A DNA stretch of 64,000 nt from Pseudomonas fluorescens (GTDB lineage Bacteria; Pseudomonadota; Gammaproteobacteria; Pseudomonadales; Pseudomonadaceae). How positions within the stretch are numbered: position 1 is the first letter of the stretch; every line of letters starts with the position of its first letter. The translations under genes and the position numbers were made by a program. The notes under the pieces were generated by a model. That model saw only the letters and a program-made list of their open reading frames with translations. It had not been told where the DNA came from and searched no databases. Shown here in pieces: positions 56,452-64,000 of this stretch. Location: contig NZ_CABVIR010000003.1 of NCBI RefSeq assembly GCF_902498065.1, positions 248,001 through 312,000 on the forward strand, given 5' to 3'.

Positions 56452-56769
56452 TCAGCCCTTGGTGACGTCCGGATCGGTGGCGAGCACCAGATCGACGCGA
56501 TCCAGCAGGTCGCGAACCTGCTCACGGGTCGAGCCGCTGACCTGCACATCCGGACTTTCCTGCTTGTGCAGAAGGTCGTGCGTGATGTTCAGCGCGGCCA
56601 TTACGGCGATGCGATCGGCGCCGATGACTTTGCCGCTGCTGCGGATTTCACGCATCTTGCCGTCCAGGTAACGGGCAGCGCTCACCAGGTTGCTGCGCTC
56701 TTCCTGGGGGCAGATGATCGAATACTCTTTGTCGAGGATCTGCACGGTTACGCTATTGCTTGAACTCAT
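56452..56769 (-). CDS. zapA: ZapA, FtsZ-ring-associated protein
   Basis: A 105-aa cell-division protein that cross-links FtsZ filaments. Start MSSSNSVTVQILDKEYSIICP, conserved VSAARYLDGKMREIRSSGKVIGADRIAVMAALNITHDLL, and a C-terminal coiled coil. The 56766 gene ends four bases into its start, so the two are coupled. 6S RNA follows directly on the same strand. Confidence 0.95.
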   Translation of the reverse strand: MSSSNSVTVQILDKEYSIICPQEERSNLVSAARYLDGKMREIRSSGKVIGADRIAVMAALNITHDLLHKQESPDVQVSGSTREQVRDLLDRVDLVLATDPDVTKG

Positions 56770-56975
56770 GAGTCTTGCTCCAGGGCCTTGAGGCGCGAAA
56801 TCATCGATTCGACCTTACGCCGGGCGATTTCGTTCTTTTCAATGAGGTGAGCGCGTTCCTCGCGCCAGGTCTTTTCCTGAGCTAGTAGGAGTCCATTTTG
56901 ACTCTTAAGTTGCTCGACTCGGCTAATTAACAATTCGAGTCTGGCCATCAGCGCTTGCAGGTCGGTGTCTTCCAT
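56766..56975 (-). CDS. small coiled-coil protein, TIGR02449 family
   Basis: A 69-aa coiled-coil protein: MEDTDLQALMARLELLISRVEQLKSQ followed by heptads to the end. It matches the TIGR02449 family upstream of zapA in pseudomonads, resembling ZapB in size and design, so a cell-division role is plausible. The longer in-frame start upstream lies within the REP zone and is rejected. Last base pairs overlap the zapA start. Confidence 0.85.
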   Translation of the reverse strand: MEDTDLQALMARLELLISRVEQLKSQNGLLLAQEKTWREERAHLIEKNEIARRKVESMISRLKALEQDS

Positions 56976-57003
56976 TGTCTTCACTGTCTGATGGATGTCG
57001 GAC

Positions 57004-57103
57004 TGTAGGAGCGAGCTTGCTCGCGATGGTCGCCAACGATAACGCTGGGTCCCTGACACCCCGCGGTGTTCTGGGGTTCATCGCGAGCAAGCTCGCTCCT
57101 ACA
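57004..57103. repeat. REP pair between the zapA operon and ygfB
   Basis: TGTAGGAGCGAGCTTGCTCG and CGAGCAAGCTCGCTCCTACA are inverted copies, with a third small palindrome (ACACC/GGTGT) in the middle. It lies between divergent promoters. Confidence 0.8.
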
Positions 57104-57168
57104 GAGGAGTCGATGTAGGATACAAGGCCTTCATTCTAGACATAGCGCCGTCTGGCGCCTAGCTGCCC

Positions 57169-57729
57169 ATGCCCATTCAGAATTCTCCGTACCAAGCCTT
57201 CGCCACGCTGCTGACTTCCAGCGGTCATAACGTCTCGCCTGCCGAACTGCATGGCCTGCTGCTCGGTCGCAGTTGCGCCGGTGCCGGTTTCACTGCCGAA
57301 GAGTGGCTTATCGATGCTGCCGAGCTGCTCGAAGGCGAGCCGCAAGACAACGTTCGCAATGCCTTGATCGGCCTGCAAGAGATGGTCAAGGGCGAGCTCA
57401 CCGGCGACGACGTGACCGTCGTTTTGCTGCTGCCGACCGATGACGAGCCGCTGGCCGACCGTGCTGCCGCACTCGGCCAATGGTGCCAGGGCTTCCTCAG
57501 CGGTTTTGGCCTGAACTGCCGCGACAGCAGCATGCTCAGCACCGAGGCCACCGAAGTGTTGCAGGATCTGGCGGCCATCTCCCAGGTGCAAGACGCGCTG
57601 GAAGAGTCCGACGACGGCGAAAGCGACTACATGGAAGTCATGGAATACCTGCGTGTCGCGCCGCTGCTGCTGTTCTCCGAGACCCGGAAGCCGGACGCAC
57701 AGGCCGCCGCCAAACCGTCGTTGCATTAA
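57169..57729 (+). CDS. ygfB: YgfB/UPF0149 family protein
   Basis: A 186-aa helical protein of the YgfB/YecA family (no C-terminal SEC-C zinc motif). Motifs: [26 protein letters not shown] and [17 protein letters not shown]. In P. aeruginosa YgfB has been reported to repress the amidase gene ampDh3 and so affect beta-lactam resistance. First gene of an operon with pepP, ubiH, a thioesterase-like gene and ubiI. Confidence 0.93.
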   Translation: MPIQNSPYQAFATLLTSSGHNVSPAELHGLLLGRSCAGAGFTAEEWLIDAAELLEGEPQDNVRNALIGLQEMVKGELTGDDVTVVLLLPTDDEPLADRAAALGQWCQGFLSGFGLNCRDSSMLSTEATEVLQDLAAISQVQDALEESDDGESDYMEVMEYLRVAPLLLFSETRKPDAQAAAKPSLH

Positions 57730-57756
57730 TCGCGAGCCAGGAAAAGCCATCTGCCC

Positions 57757-59091
57757 ATGATTCATATCCCGAAATCGGAATACAGCCGTCGCCGCAAGGC
57801 CTTGATGGCGCAGATGGAACCCAACAGCATCGCCATCCTGCCCGCCGCCGCGGTAGCCATCCGCAACCGCGACGTCGAGCATGTTTACCGCCAGGACAGC
57901 GACTTCCAGTACCTCAGCGGTTTCCCCGAGCCTCAGGCCGTCATCGTATTGATGCCTGGCCGTGAGCACGGCGAATACCTGTTGTTCTGCCGTGAGCGCA
58001 ACGCCGAACGGGAACTCTGGGACGGCCTGCGTGCCGGCCAGGAAGGCGCGATCCGCGACTTCGGTGCCGACGACGCTTTTCCCATCACGGACATCGACGA
58101 CATCCTGCCGGGCCTGATAGAAGGCCGCGACCGGGTGTATTCGGCCATGGGCAGCAATCCGGAATTCGATCGCCACCTGATGGACTGGATCAACGTGATC
58201 CGCTCCAAGGCGCACCTGGGCGCCCAGCCGCCGAACGAATTCGTTGCGCTGGATCATCTGCTGCACGACATGCGCCTGTATAAATCGGCGGCAGAAGTGA
58301 AGGTGATGCGCGAAGCCGCGCGGATTTCCGCTCAGGCGCATATACGTGCGATGCAGGCCAGCCGGGCCGGTTTGCACGAGTTCAGCCTTGAAGCCGAGCT
58401 CGATTATGAGTTCCGCAAGGGCGGGGCGAAGATGCCGGCGTATGGTTCGATTGTGGCGGCGGGGCGCAACAGCTGCATCCTGCACTACCAGCAGAATGAC
58501 GCGGTGCTCAAGGATGGTGACCTGGTGTTGATCGACGCCGGTTGCGAGATCGACTGCTACGCCAGCGACATCACGCGCACCTGGCCGGTCAACGGCAAGT
58601 ATTCCGCGGAACAGAAGGCGATCTACGAATTGGTGCTGGCTTCACAAGAAGCAGCCTTTGCCGAAATCGCCCCGAACAAACACTGGAACCAGGCGCACGA
58701 AGCCACGGTCCGGGTGATTACCACCGGCCTTGTGAAGTTGGGCCTGTTGCAGGGCGACGTCGACGAGCTGATCGCCAGCGAAGCCTATAAAGCGTTTTAC
58801 ATGCACCGCGCCGGCCACTGGCTGGGCATGGATGTGCATGATGTCGGCGAGTACAAGGTCGGCGGCGAATGGCGCGTGCTGGAAGTCGGCATGGCGCTGA
58901 CCGTGGAACCGGGGATCTACATTGCCCCGGACAACCAGAACGTAGCGAAGAAATGGCGCGGCATTGGCGTGCGCATCGAGGACGACGTCGTGGTGACCAA
59001 AACCGGCTGTGAAATCCTGACCAGTGGCGTACCGAAAACGGTCGCCGAGATCGAGGCCTTGATGGCCGAAGCGCGGACAAAAGCGGCATGA
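57757..59091 (+). CDS. pepP: PepP, Xaa-Pro aminopeptidase
   Basis: A 444-aa M24 family metalloprotease cleaving N-terminal residues before proline. The N-terminal domain is followed by the pita-bread domain with metal ligands: LIDAGCEIDCYASDITRTWP (two Asp), HRAGHWLGMDVHDVG (His), VEPGIYI (Glu) and GIGVRIEDD (Glu). Its last four bases overlap the ubiH start, an arrangement widely conserved in gammaproteobacteria. Confidence 0.96.
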   Translation: MIHIPKSEYSRRRKALMAQMEPNSIAILPAAAVAIRNRDVEHVYRQDSDFQYLSGFPEPQAVIVLMPGREHGEYLLFCRERNAERELWDGLRAGQEGAIRDFGADDAFPITDIDDILPGLIEGRDRVYSAMGSNPEFDRHLMDWINVIRSKAHLGAQPPNEFVALDHLLHDMRLYKSAAEVKVMREAARISAQAHIRAMQASRAGLHEFSLEAELDYEFRKGGAKMPAYGSIVAAGRNSCILHYQQNDAVLKDGDLVLIDAGCEIDCYASDITRTWPVNGKYSAEQKAIYELVLASQEAAFAEIAPNKHWNQAHEATVRVITTGLVKLGLLQGDVDELIASEAYKAFYMHRAGHWLGMDVHDVGEYKVGGEWRVLEVGMALTVEPGIYIAPDNQNVAKKWRGIGVRIEDDVVVTKTGCEILTSGVPKTVAEIEALMAEARTKAA

Positions 59092-60275
59092 GTCGAGTCA
59101 ATCTGGCAATTATCGGTGGCGGTCTGGTCGGCGCCAGCCTGGCGTTGGCCCTGCAAGCCGGGGCCAAGGCGCGCGGCTGGAAGATTGTGCTGATCGAACC
59201 GTTTGCCCCCGGCGACAGCTATCAACCGAGTTACGACGCCCGTTCTTCGGCGTTGTCCTATGGTGCCAAGCAGATTTATCAACGGTTGGGCGTGTGGCAG
59301 GACATTTCCCGCCGGGCCGAACCGATCAAGCAGATTCACGTTTCCGACCGTGGCCGTTTCTCCACCGCGCGTTTGTCGGCGATGGAAGAAGGCGTACCGG
59401 CGCTGGGCTATGTGGTGGAAAATGCCTGGCTCGGCCAATGCCTCTGGCAAGGTCTGGACAAGGACGTGGTCACCTGGCGCTGCCCGGCGGAAGTCACGCG
59501 CATGGAGCCGCTGACCGACGGCTATCGCCTGACCCTCAACGACGAAACCACCTTGGAATGCGACCTCGCGGTGCTCGCTGATGGCGGCCGTTCCGGCCTG
59601 CGCGAGCAACTGGGAATCGGCATCAAAACGCGCCCGTACAACCAGAGCGCGCTGATCGCCAACGTCACCCCGAGCGAAGCGCACAACGGCATGGCGTTCG
59701 AACGTTTCACCGACGATGGCCCGATGGCGTTGTTGCCGTTGCCGGAAAACCGCTGCGCCCTGGTCTGGACCCGTCTGGGCATGGACGCGCAACGGTTGGC
59801 GGCCCTTGATGAACGCAGTTTCCTCAGCGAATTGCAGGGCGTGTTCGGTTACCGCCTAGGCACGTTGAAACAAGTGGGCGCACGGCATCTGTATCCGTTG
59901 ACGCTGATCGAAGCCGAAGAGCAGGTGCGTCCGCATCTGGCGATTCTCGGCAACGCCGCCCACAGCCTGCATCCCATCGCCGGCCAGGGGTTCAACCTGT
60001 CGCTGCGTGATGCGCAAGCGTTGGCGGATGCGCTGCTGGGGAGCGAGACTTCGCCCGGCGACTTCGCGACCTTGCAGGCTTATCGCGAACGCCAGCGGAT
60101 GGACCAGAACCTGACCGTGGGTTTTTCCGATCAAGTCACGCGCCTGTTCGGCAGCACTCAACCGCTGGTGTCGCTGGGTCGCAACCTCGGCCTGCTTGGC
60201 CTCGATCTGCTGCCGCCGGCCAAGCGCTGGTTCGCCCGACAGGCCATGGGCCTGGGTACGCGTCCCGATGCTTAA
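59088..60275 (+). CDS. ubiH: UbiH, 2-octaprenyl-6-methoxyphenol hydroxylase
   Basis: A 395-aa FAD monooxygenase of ubiquinone synthesis (C-4 hydroxylation). FAD-binding GGGLVGASLALAL, the middle ADGGRSGLRE motif and the C-terminal LGNAAHSLHPIAGQGFNLSL, where GN replaces the usual GD, as normal for UbiH. It overlaps pepP by four bases and the following thioesterase-like gene by eight. Confidence 0.94.
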   Translation: MSRVNLAIIGGGLVGASLALALQAGAKARGWKIVLIEPFAPGDSYQPSYDARSSALSYGAKQIYQRLGVWQDISRRAEPIKQIHVSDRGRFSTARLSAMEEGVPALGYVVENAWLGQCLWQGLDKDVVTWRCPAEVTRMEPLTDGYRLTLNDETTLECDLAVLADGGRSGLREQLGIGIKTRPYNQSALIANVTPSEAHNGMAFERFTDDGPMALLPLPENRCALVWTRLGMDAQRLAALDERSFLSELQGVFGYRLGTLKQVGARHLYPLTLIEAEEQVRPHLAILGNAAHSLHPIAGQGFNLSLRDAQALADALLGSETSPGDFATLQAYRERQRMDQNLTVGFSDQVTRLFGSTQPLVSLGRNLGLLGLDLLPPAKRWFARQAMGLGTRPDA

Positions 60276-60753
60276 GTGGTTGACGAGCAGGTTCGGCAAA
60301 GCGCGGTTGATGCGTTGGTTCATGACCTTCTACCCGCCGTACCTTGGCGCCGGGGTTCGCGTGCGTCACATCAGCGATGATTTTCGCGACATCAAGGTGT
60401 CCATGGGATTGGGCTGGTACAACCGCAATTACGTCGGCACACAGTTCGGTGGCAGCCTGTATTCGATGGTCGACCCGTTCTACATGCTGATGCTGATGGA
60501 GAACCTCGGACGCCATTACATTGTCTGGGACAAAGCGGCAGACATCGATTTCATCTCGCCGGGCAAAGGCCCGGTGTTCGCCAACTTCAGGATCGACGAG
60601 ACCTTGCTCGACGAGGTCCGCCGGCAAACGGCGAACGGCGAAAAATACCTGCCGCAGTTGCAGGTCGATATCCACGACGGCGCCGGCACCTTGGTGGCGC
60701 GGGTCCAGAAAACCCTTTACGTGCGGCTCAAGCCGCAAGCGAGACAGGCTTAA
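60268..60753 (+). CDS. DUF4442 / PaaI-like hotdog thioesterase family protein
   Basis: A 161-aa protein with a hotdog-type fold, DUF4442: GVRVRHISDDFRDIKVSMGLGWYNRNYVGTQFGGSLYSMVDPFYMLMLM with GTQFGGSLYSM as the central helix motif, then IDFISPGKGPVFANF. Its ATG lies within the last codons of ubiH and the ubiI start follows after three bases, so it is locked into the ubiquinone operon. A role in quinone or acyl metabolism is plausible but unproven. Confidence 0.85.
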   Translation: MLKWLTSRFGKARLMRWFMTFYPPYLGAGVRVRHISDDFRDIKVSMGLGWYNRNYVGTQFGGSLYSMVDPFYMLMLMENLGRHYIVWDKAADIDFISPGKGPVFANFRIDETLLDEVRRQTANGEKYLPQLQVDIHDGAGTLVARVQKTLYVRLKPQARQA

Positions 60754-60756
60754 AGC

Positions 60757-61980
60757 ATGGACATGCGCGCAGATCTGCTGATTGTCGGGGCCGGAATGGT
60801 CGGCAGCGCCCTGGCGCTGGCGTTACAGGACAGCGGGCTGGAAGTCCTGCTGCTGGATGGCAGCCCGATGAGCGTCAAACCCTTCGACGGGCAAGCGCCG
60901 TTCGAACCGCGCGTGAGCGCGTTATCGGCAGCGAGCCAGCGGATTCTTGAACGCCTCGGCGTGTGGGATGGCATCGCCAGTCGACGCAGCAGCCCGTACA
61001 CCGACATGCACGTCTGGGATGGCAGCGGGACCGGGCAGATCCACTTTTCCGCCAGCAGCGTACATGCCGACGTGCTTGGACATATCGTCGAGAACCGCGT
61101 GGTTCAGGACGCCTTGCTCGACCGCTTGCACGACTGCGACCTCGGGATGCTGGCCAATGCGCGCCTGGAGCAGCTGCGCCGCTCCGGTGATGACTGGCTG
61201 CTGACGCTCGCCGATGGCCGCACCTTGCGTGCGCCGCTGGTGATTGCGGCGGATGGCGCCAACTCGGCCGTTCGACGCCTGGCCGGAGTGGCCACGCGCG
61301 AGTGGGATTATCTGCACCACGCGATCGTTACCAGTGTGCGCAGCGCCAAGCCTCATCAAATGACGGCCTGGCAACGCTTCACCGACAACGGCCCCTTGGC
61401 GTTTCTCCCGCTGGAACGCGACGGTCAGCAGGATTGGTGTTCGATCGTCTGGTCGACCACGCCGAGCGAAGCCGAACGGCTGATGGCGCTGGACGACGCA
61501 GCGTTCTGCCTGGAGCTGGAACGCGCCTTTGAAGGCCGGCTCGGCACGGTGCTGAGCGCTGATCCGCGTCTGTGCGTGCCGCTGCGTCAGCGTCATGCCA
61601 AGCGTTATGTGGCCGAAGGTCTGGCGCTGATCGGCGACGCAGCGCACACCATTCACCCGTTGGCCGGGCAGGGGGTGAACCTCGGTTTCCTTGATGCTGC
61701 GGTGCTCGCCGAAGTGCTGTTGCAAGCGGCAGGACGGGGCGAGCGGCTGGCGGACGTGAAAGTGCTGAGCCGCTACGAGCGTCGGCGCATGCCGCACAAC
61801 CTGGCATTGATGGCGGCGATGGAAGGCTTCGAGCGGTTGTTCCAGGCCGATCCGCTGCCGGTGCGCTGGTTGCGTAATGCCGGGTTGAAAATGGTTGATC
61901 AGATGCCGGAGGCCAAGGCGTTGTTTGTGCGTGAGGCGCTGGGGTTGATCGGGGATCTGCCGGCACTTGCCAAGGCCTGA
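60757..61980 (+). CDS. ubiI: UbiI/VisC-type ubiquinone hydroxylase
   Basis: A 407-aa FAD monooxygenase paralogous to UbiH: LLIVGAGMVGSALALALQDSG at the start, VIAADGANSAVRRLAG and LIGDAAHTIHPLAGQGVNLGFLDA. It probably hydroxylates the ring at C-5 or C-6. The exact position (UbiI, UbiF or a broader enzyme) cannot be fixed from sequence. Last gene of the operon, followed by a REP pair. Confidence 0.88.
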   Translation: MDMRADLLIVGAGMVGSALALALQDSGLEVLLLDGSPMSVKPFDGQAPFEPRVSALSAASQRILERLGVWDGIASRRSSPYTDMHVWDGSGTGQIHFSASSVHADVLGHIVENRVVQDALLDRLHDCDLGMLANARLEQLRRSGDDWLLTLADGRTLRAPLVIAADGANSAVRRLAGVATREWDYLHHAIVTSVRSAKPHQMTAWQRFTDNGPLAFLPLERDGQQDWCSIVWSTTPSEAERLMALDDAAFCLELERAFEGRLGTVLSADPRLCVPLRQRHAKRYVAEGLALIGDAAHTIHPLAGQGVNLGFLDAAVLAEVLLQAAGRGERLADVKVLSRYERRRMPHNLALMAAMEGFERLFQADPLPVRWLRNAGLKMVDQMPEAKALFVREALGLIGDLPALAKA

Positions 61981-62004
61981 GATTTTCACTGCGGCCGATG
62001 GCCT

Positions 62005-62072
62005 CATCGCGGGCAAGCCCGCTCCCACAGTTGAAATGCATTCCATTGTGGGAGCGAGCCTGCTCGCGATGG
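62005..62072. repeat. REP pair after ubiI
   Basis: CATCGCGGGCAAGCCCGCTC and GAGCGAGCCTGCTCGCGATG are inverted copies with about 17 bases between them. A transcript end or pausing site for the ubi operon is likely. Confidence 0.8.
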
Positions 62073-62149
62073 CGTCGGCACAACCACCGCGCATTTCAAA
62101 CCGTGCAACATCTGGTAACTCCTCCGCTAACTGATCGATTGAGAAGCTA

Positions 62150-62169
62150 AATGTGAGTCCTTATCATTT
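62150..62169. promoter_or_regulatory. candidate Fur box before the iron-binding protein gene
   Basis: AATGTGAGTCCTTATCATTT: the right half TTATCATT is a good Fur half-site, the left half is weak. It lies about 34 bases before the start of an iron(III) binding-protein gene, as expected for Fur control. A matrix score would be needed. Confidence 0.35.
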
Positions 62170-62202
62170 GCCCTCCCTTTTCCAAATCGAGAGATCGCTC
62201 CC

Positions 62203-63207
62203 ATGTTGGCACCGAAGCGTCTATTGACCGCACTCGCCCTGACCCTGATTGGCAGCACCGCCGCCCAGGCCGCCGACGAGGTGGTGGTTTACTCCTCGCG
62301 TATCGACGAGCTGATCAAACCGGTCTTCGATGCCTACACTGCGAAAACCGGTGTGCAGGTGAAGTTCATCACTGACAAGGAAGCGCCGCTGATGCAGCGC
62401 ATCAAGGCTGAGGGAGAAAACGCCACTGCCGACCTGCTGCTGACCGTCGATGCCGGCAACCTCTGGCAGGCCGAGCAGATGGGCATCCTGCAACCTTTCA
62501 CCTCGAAAACCATCGACGCCAACATCCCGTTGCAATACCGCGCGGCTTCTCATGCCTGGACCGGCCTGAGCCTGCGGGCGCGAACCATCGCGTACTCCAC
62601 GGACCGGGTGAAGCCGGGCGAGTTGAGCACTTACGAAGGTCTGGCCGACAAGAACTGGGAAGGCCGCCTGTGCCTGCGTACGGCGAAGAAGGTCTACAAC
62701 CAGTCCCTGACTGCCACCATGATCGAAGTGCATGGCGCCGAGAAAACCGAGAAGATCCTCAAGGGCTGGGTCAACAACCTGTCCACCGACGTGTTCTCCG
62801 ATGATGTCGCGGTATTGGAAGCGATCAACGCCGGCCAATGCGACGTCGGCATCGTCAACACTTATTACTACGGACGTTTGCACAAACAGAAGCCTGACCT
62901 GGCGGTGAAGCTGTTCTGGCCGAATCAGGGCGATCGTGGCGTGCACGTGAACCTGTCGGGCATCGGCCTGACCAAACACGCGCCGCACCCGGAAGCGGCC
63001 AAGGCGTTGGTGGAATGGATGACGACGCCGGAAGCACAGAAGATCTTCGCTGATGTGAATCAGGAATTCCCGGCCAACCCTACAGTGGCGCCGTCCGCGG
63101 AAGTCGCCGCCTGGGGCAAGTTCGTGGCCGATACCTTGCCGGTAGAAGTTGCTGGCAAGCGTCAGGCCGAAGCGATTCGCATGATGGATCGGGCTGGCTG
63201 GAACTGA
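62203..63207 (+). CDS. iron(III) ABC transporter, periplasmic binding protein
   Basis: A 334-aa FbpA/FutA/HitA-type ferric binding protein. The signal peptide is cut after AQA (residue 23). [24 protein letters not shown] and [18 protein letters not shown] are typical. Tyr221-223 in NTYYYGRL are the likely iron ligands. It is followed by a terminator-like stem and a repeat, then the permease gene, an arrangement that would lower permease expression relative to the binding protein. Confidence 0.93.
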   Translation: MLAPKRLLTALALTLIGSTAAQAADEVVVYSSRIDELIKPVFDAYTAKTGVQVKFITDKEAPLMQRIKAEGENATADLLLTVDAGNLWQAEQMGILQPFTSKTIDANIPLQYRAASHAWTGLSLRARTIAYSTDRVKPGELSTYEGLADKNWEGRLCLRTAKKVYNQSLTATMIEVHGAEKTEKILKGWVNNLSTDVFSDDVAVLEAINAGQCDVGIVNTYYYGRLHKQKPDLAVKLFWPNQGDRGVHVNLSGIGLTKHAPHPEAAKALVEWMTTPEAQKIFADVNQEFPANPTVAPSAEVAAWGKFVADTLPVEVAGKRQAEAIRMMDRAGWN

Positions 63208-63222
63208 GTCTGTCGATATACT

Positions 63223-63243
63223 GCGCCCCGCTTACGCGGGGCG
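63223..63243 (+). terminator. stem after the iron-binding protein gene
   Basis: CGCCCCG (63224-63230) and CGGGGCG (63237-63243) form a perfect 7-bp stem with a six-base loop, 16 bases beyond the stop codon. No T tract; probably an mRNA-stabilising or attenuating stem inside the operon. Confidence 0.55.
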
Positions 63244-63251
63244 TGCTGATC

Positions 63252-63349
63252 GTTCCCATGCTCCGCGTGGGAATGCATCCACCGACGCTCGGCGTCGAAG
63301 CGTGACGCAGAGCGTCACAAGATGTGTGCCCACGCAGAGCGTGGGCATA
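63252..63349. repeat. four-hairpin intergenic repeat element
   Basis: Four consecutive stems: TTCCCATGC/GCGTGGGAA (63253-63273), CGACGC/GCGTCG (63283-63297), GTGACGC/GCGTCAC (63302-63318), TGCCCACGC/GCGTGGGCA (63328-63348). This matches the shape of a Pseudomonas interspersed repeat with CGCAGAGCG loops. It lies between the binding-protein and permease genes. Confidence 0.7.
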
Positions 63350-63372
63350 ATCATTTAAACGAGAGCTTTTCC

Positions 63373-64000
63373 TTGGCCCACCCCGCCCAACGTCGCTGGT
63401 ATCCCTTGGTCTTCGCCATTGCTGCGTTGGTCTTGCTGCCCCTCAGCGTTCTGTTGCTCTCCTGGCAAATCATCGATCATCAAATCTGGTCCCACCTCTG
63501 GGACACGCAGATGCCGCGGCTGCTGGGCAACACGCTGACCCTGGTGCTCGGCGTCGGTGTCGGTGTAACGCTGTTGGGCGTCAGTCTCGCCTGGCTGACC
63601 AGCCTCTGCGAGTTTCCCGGTCGGCGCTGGCTGGATTGGGCGTTGATGCTGCCGTTCGCGATTCCCGCCTATGTGTTGGCTTTCGTCTTCGTCGGGCTGC
63701 TGGATTTTGCCGGTCCCGTTCAAACGTTGATGCGCGAATGGTTCGGCACGGGTCTGCGATTACCGCGAGTCCGCTCGACCGGCGGCGTCATCCTCGTTCT
63801 GGTGCTGGTTTTTTATCCCTACGTTTATTTGCTGGCGCGCACCGCGTTTCTGGCACAGGGCAAAGGCCTGATGGAAGCGGCGCGAGTCCTGGGGCAGTCG
63901 CCGTGGCAAGCATTCTGGCGAGTGGCCTTGCCAATGGCGCGCCCGGCCATCGGCGCGGGTGTGGCATTGGCGCTGATGGAAACCCTGGCGGATTTCGGTG
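63373..64000 (+). CDS. iron(III) ABC transporter permease (partial, 3 prime end outside)
   Basis: An open frame from a TTG start at 63373 to the end of the window (209 codons and one base), preceded by GAGAG. The protein starts MAHPAQRRWYPLVFAIAALV if TTG is the start. It has several membrane segments, and EAARVLGQSPWQAFWRVALP is the EAA motif of an FbpB/HitB permease, which normally has two such halves (about 530 aa). No nearby in-frame ATG exists upstream. Confidence 0.88.
   Translation, partial: MAHPAQRRWYPLVFAIAALVLLPLSVLLLSWQIIDHQIWSHLWDTQMPRLLGNTLTLVLGVGVGVTLLGVSLAWLTSLCEFPGRRWLDWALMLPFAIPAYVLAFVFVGLLDFAGPVQTLMREWFGTGLRLPRVRSTGGVILVLVLVFYPYVYLLARTAFLAQGKGLMEAARVLGQSPWQAFWRVALPMARPAIGAGVALALMETLADFG

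Overview
The window is about 64 kb of ordinary-looking Pseudomonas core chromosome, most likely from the P. fluorescens group. Three things point there. Gene order is the classic Pseudomonas cyaY-rnk-cyaA-argH-algR-hemCDXY-dsb-algQ-algP series, followed by hemB-ppk-ppx-trxA-rho-ubiD and zapA-6S RNA-pepP-ubiH. GC content is high and start usage includes many GTG codons. The intergenic spaces carry GGGAGCGAGC/GCTCGC-type REP palindromes. There is no integrated phage, insertion sequence, CRISPR array, tRNA or rRNA gene, and no obvious recently acquired island.

Layout. 1-8.1 kb: the first codons of lptM on the minus strand, cyaY, a DUF1289 protein, rnk behind a structured leader, class I adenylate cyclase cyaA, two small conserved proteins, a glutathione S-transferase and argH. 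8.1-19.6 kb: algR without an adjacent fimS kinase gene, the haem operon hemC-hemD-hemX-hemY, a DsbB/DsbH protein, anti-sigma factor algQ/rsd, an FKBP peptidyl-prolyl isomerase, the Lys/Ala/Pro-repeat regulator algP, an ABC-F protein and a small MscS channel. 19.8-30.4 kb: a LysE exporter, a four-gene envelope operon with an LpoB-type protein, a cytochrome c-FTR1 iron permease, YaiI, ElbB, a membrane di-iron hydroxylase, a DedA protein and hemB. 30.4-42.4 kb: ppk and ppx (polyphosphate), a polar amino-acid ABC transporter beside a FadR-type regulator, trxA, rho with its leader, and an OafA-type acyltransferase. 42.4-54.6 kb: ubiD with a ferredoxin-reductase partner, chaC, glpT, a TonB-like periplasmic protein, a quinone oxidoreductase, a FliL-family protein and an RbbA-type ABC export system. 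54.7-64 kb: an EVE protein, 5-formyl-THF cyclo-ligase, 6S RNA, zapA, the ygfB-pepP-ubiH-thioesterase-ubiI operon and an iron(III) ABC transporter whose permease runs off the end.

Themes. Iron and haem recur (cyaY, hemCDXY, hemB, FTR1, Fe(III) ABC uptake), as do ubiquinone synthesis (ubiD, ubiH, ubiI), stress and alginate control (algR, algQ, algP, polyphosphate, Rho, 6S RNA, cAMP) and envelope maintenance (LpoB-like cluster, FKBP, DsbB). No clearly new defence or secretion system is visible. The observations most worth a second look are regulatory: a concentric inverted repeat in front of glpT, a CRP/Vfr-type palindrome in front of a kinase-less algR, a rho leader lacking a Shine-Dalgarno sequence, and an AT-rich, palindrome-dense space in front of chaC. 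The four-gene envelope operon beside the cytochrome-FTR1 gene is the best protein-level candidate for an under-described system.
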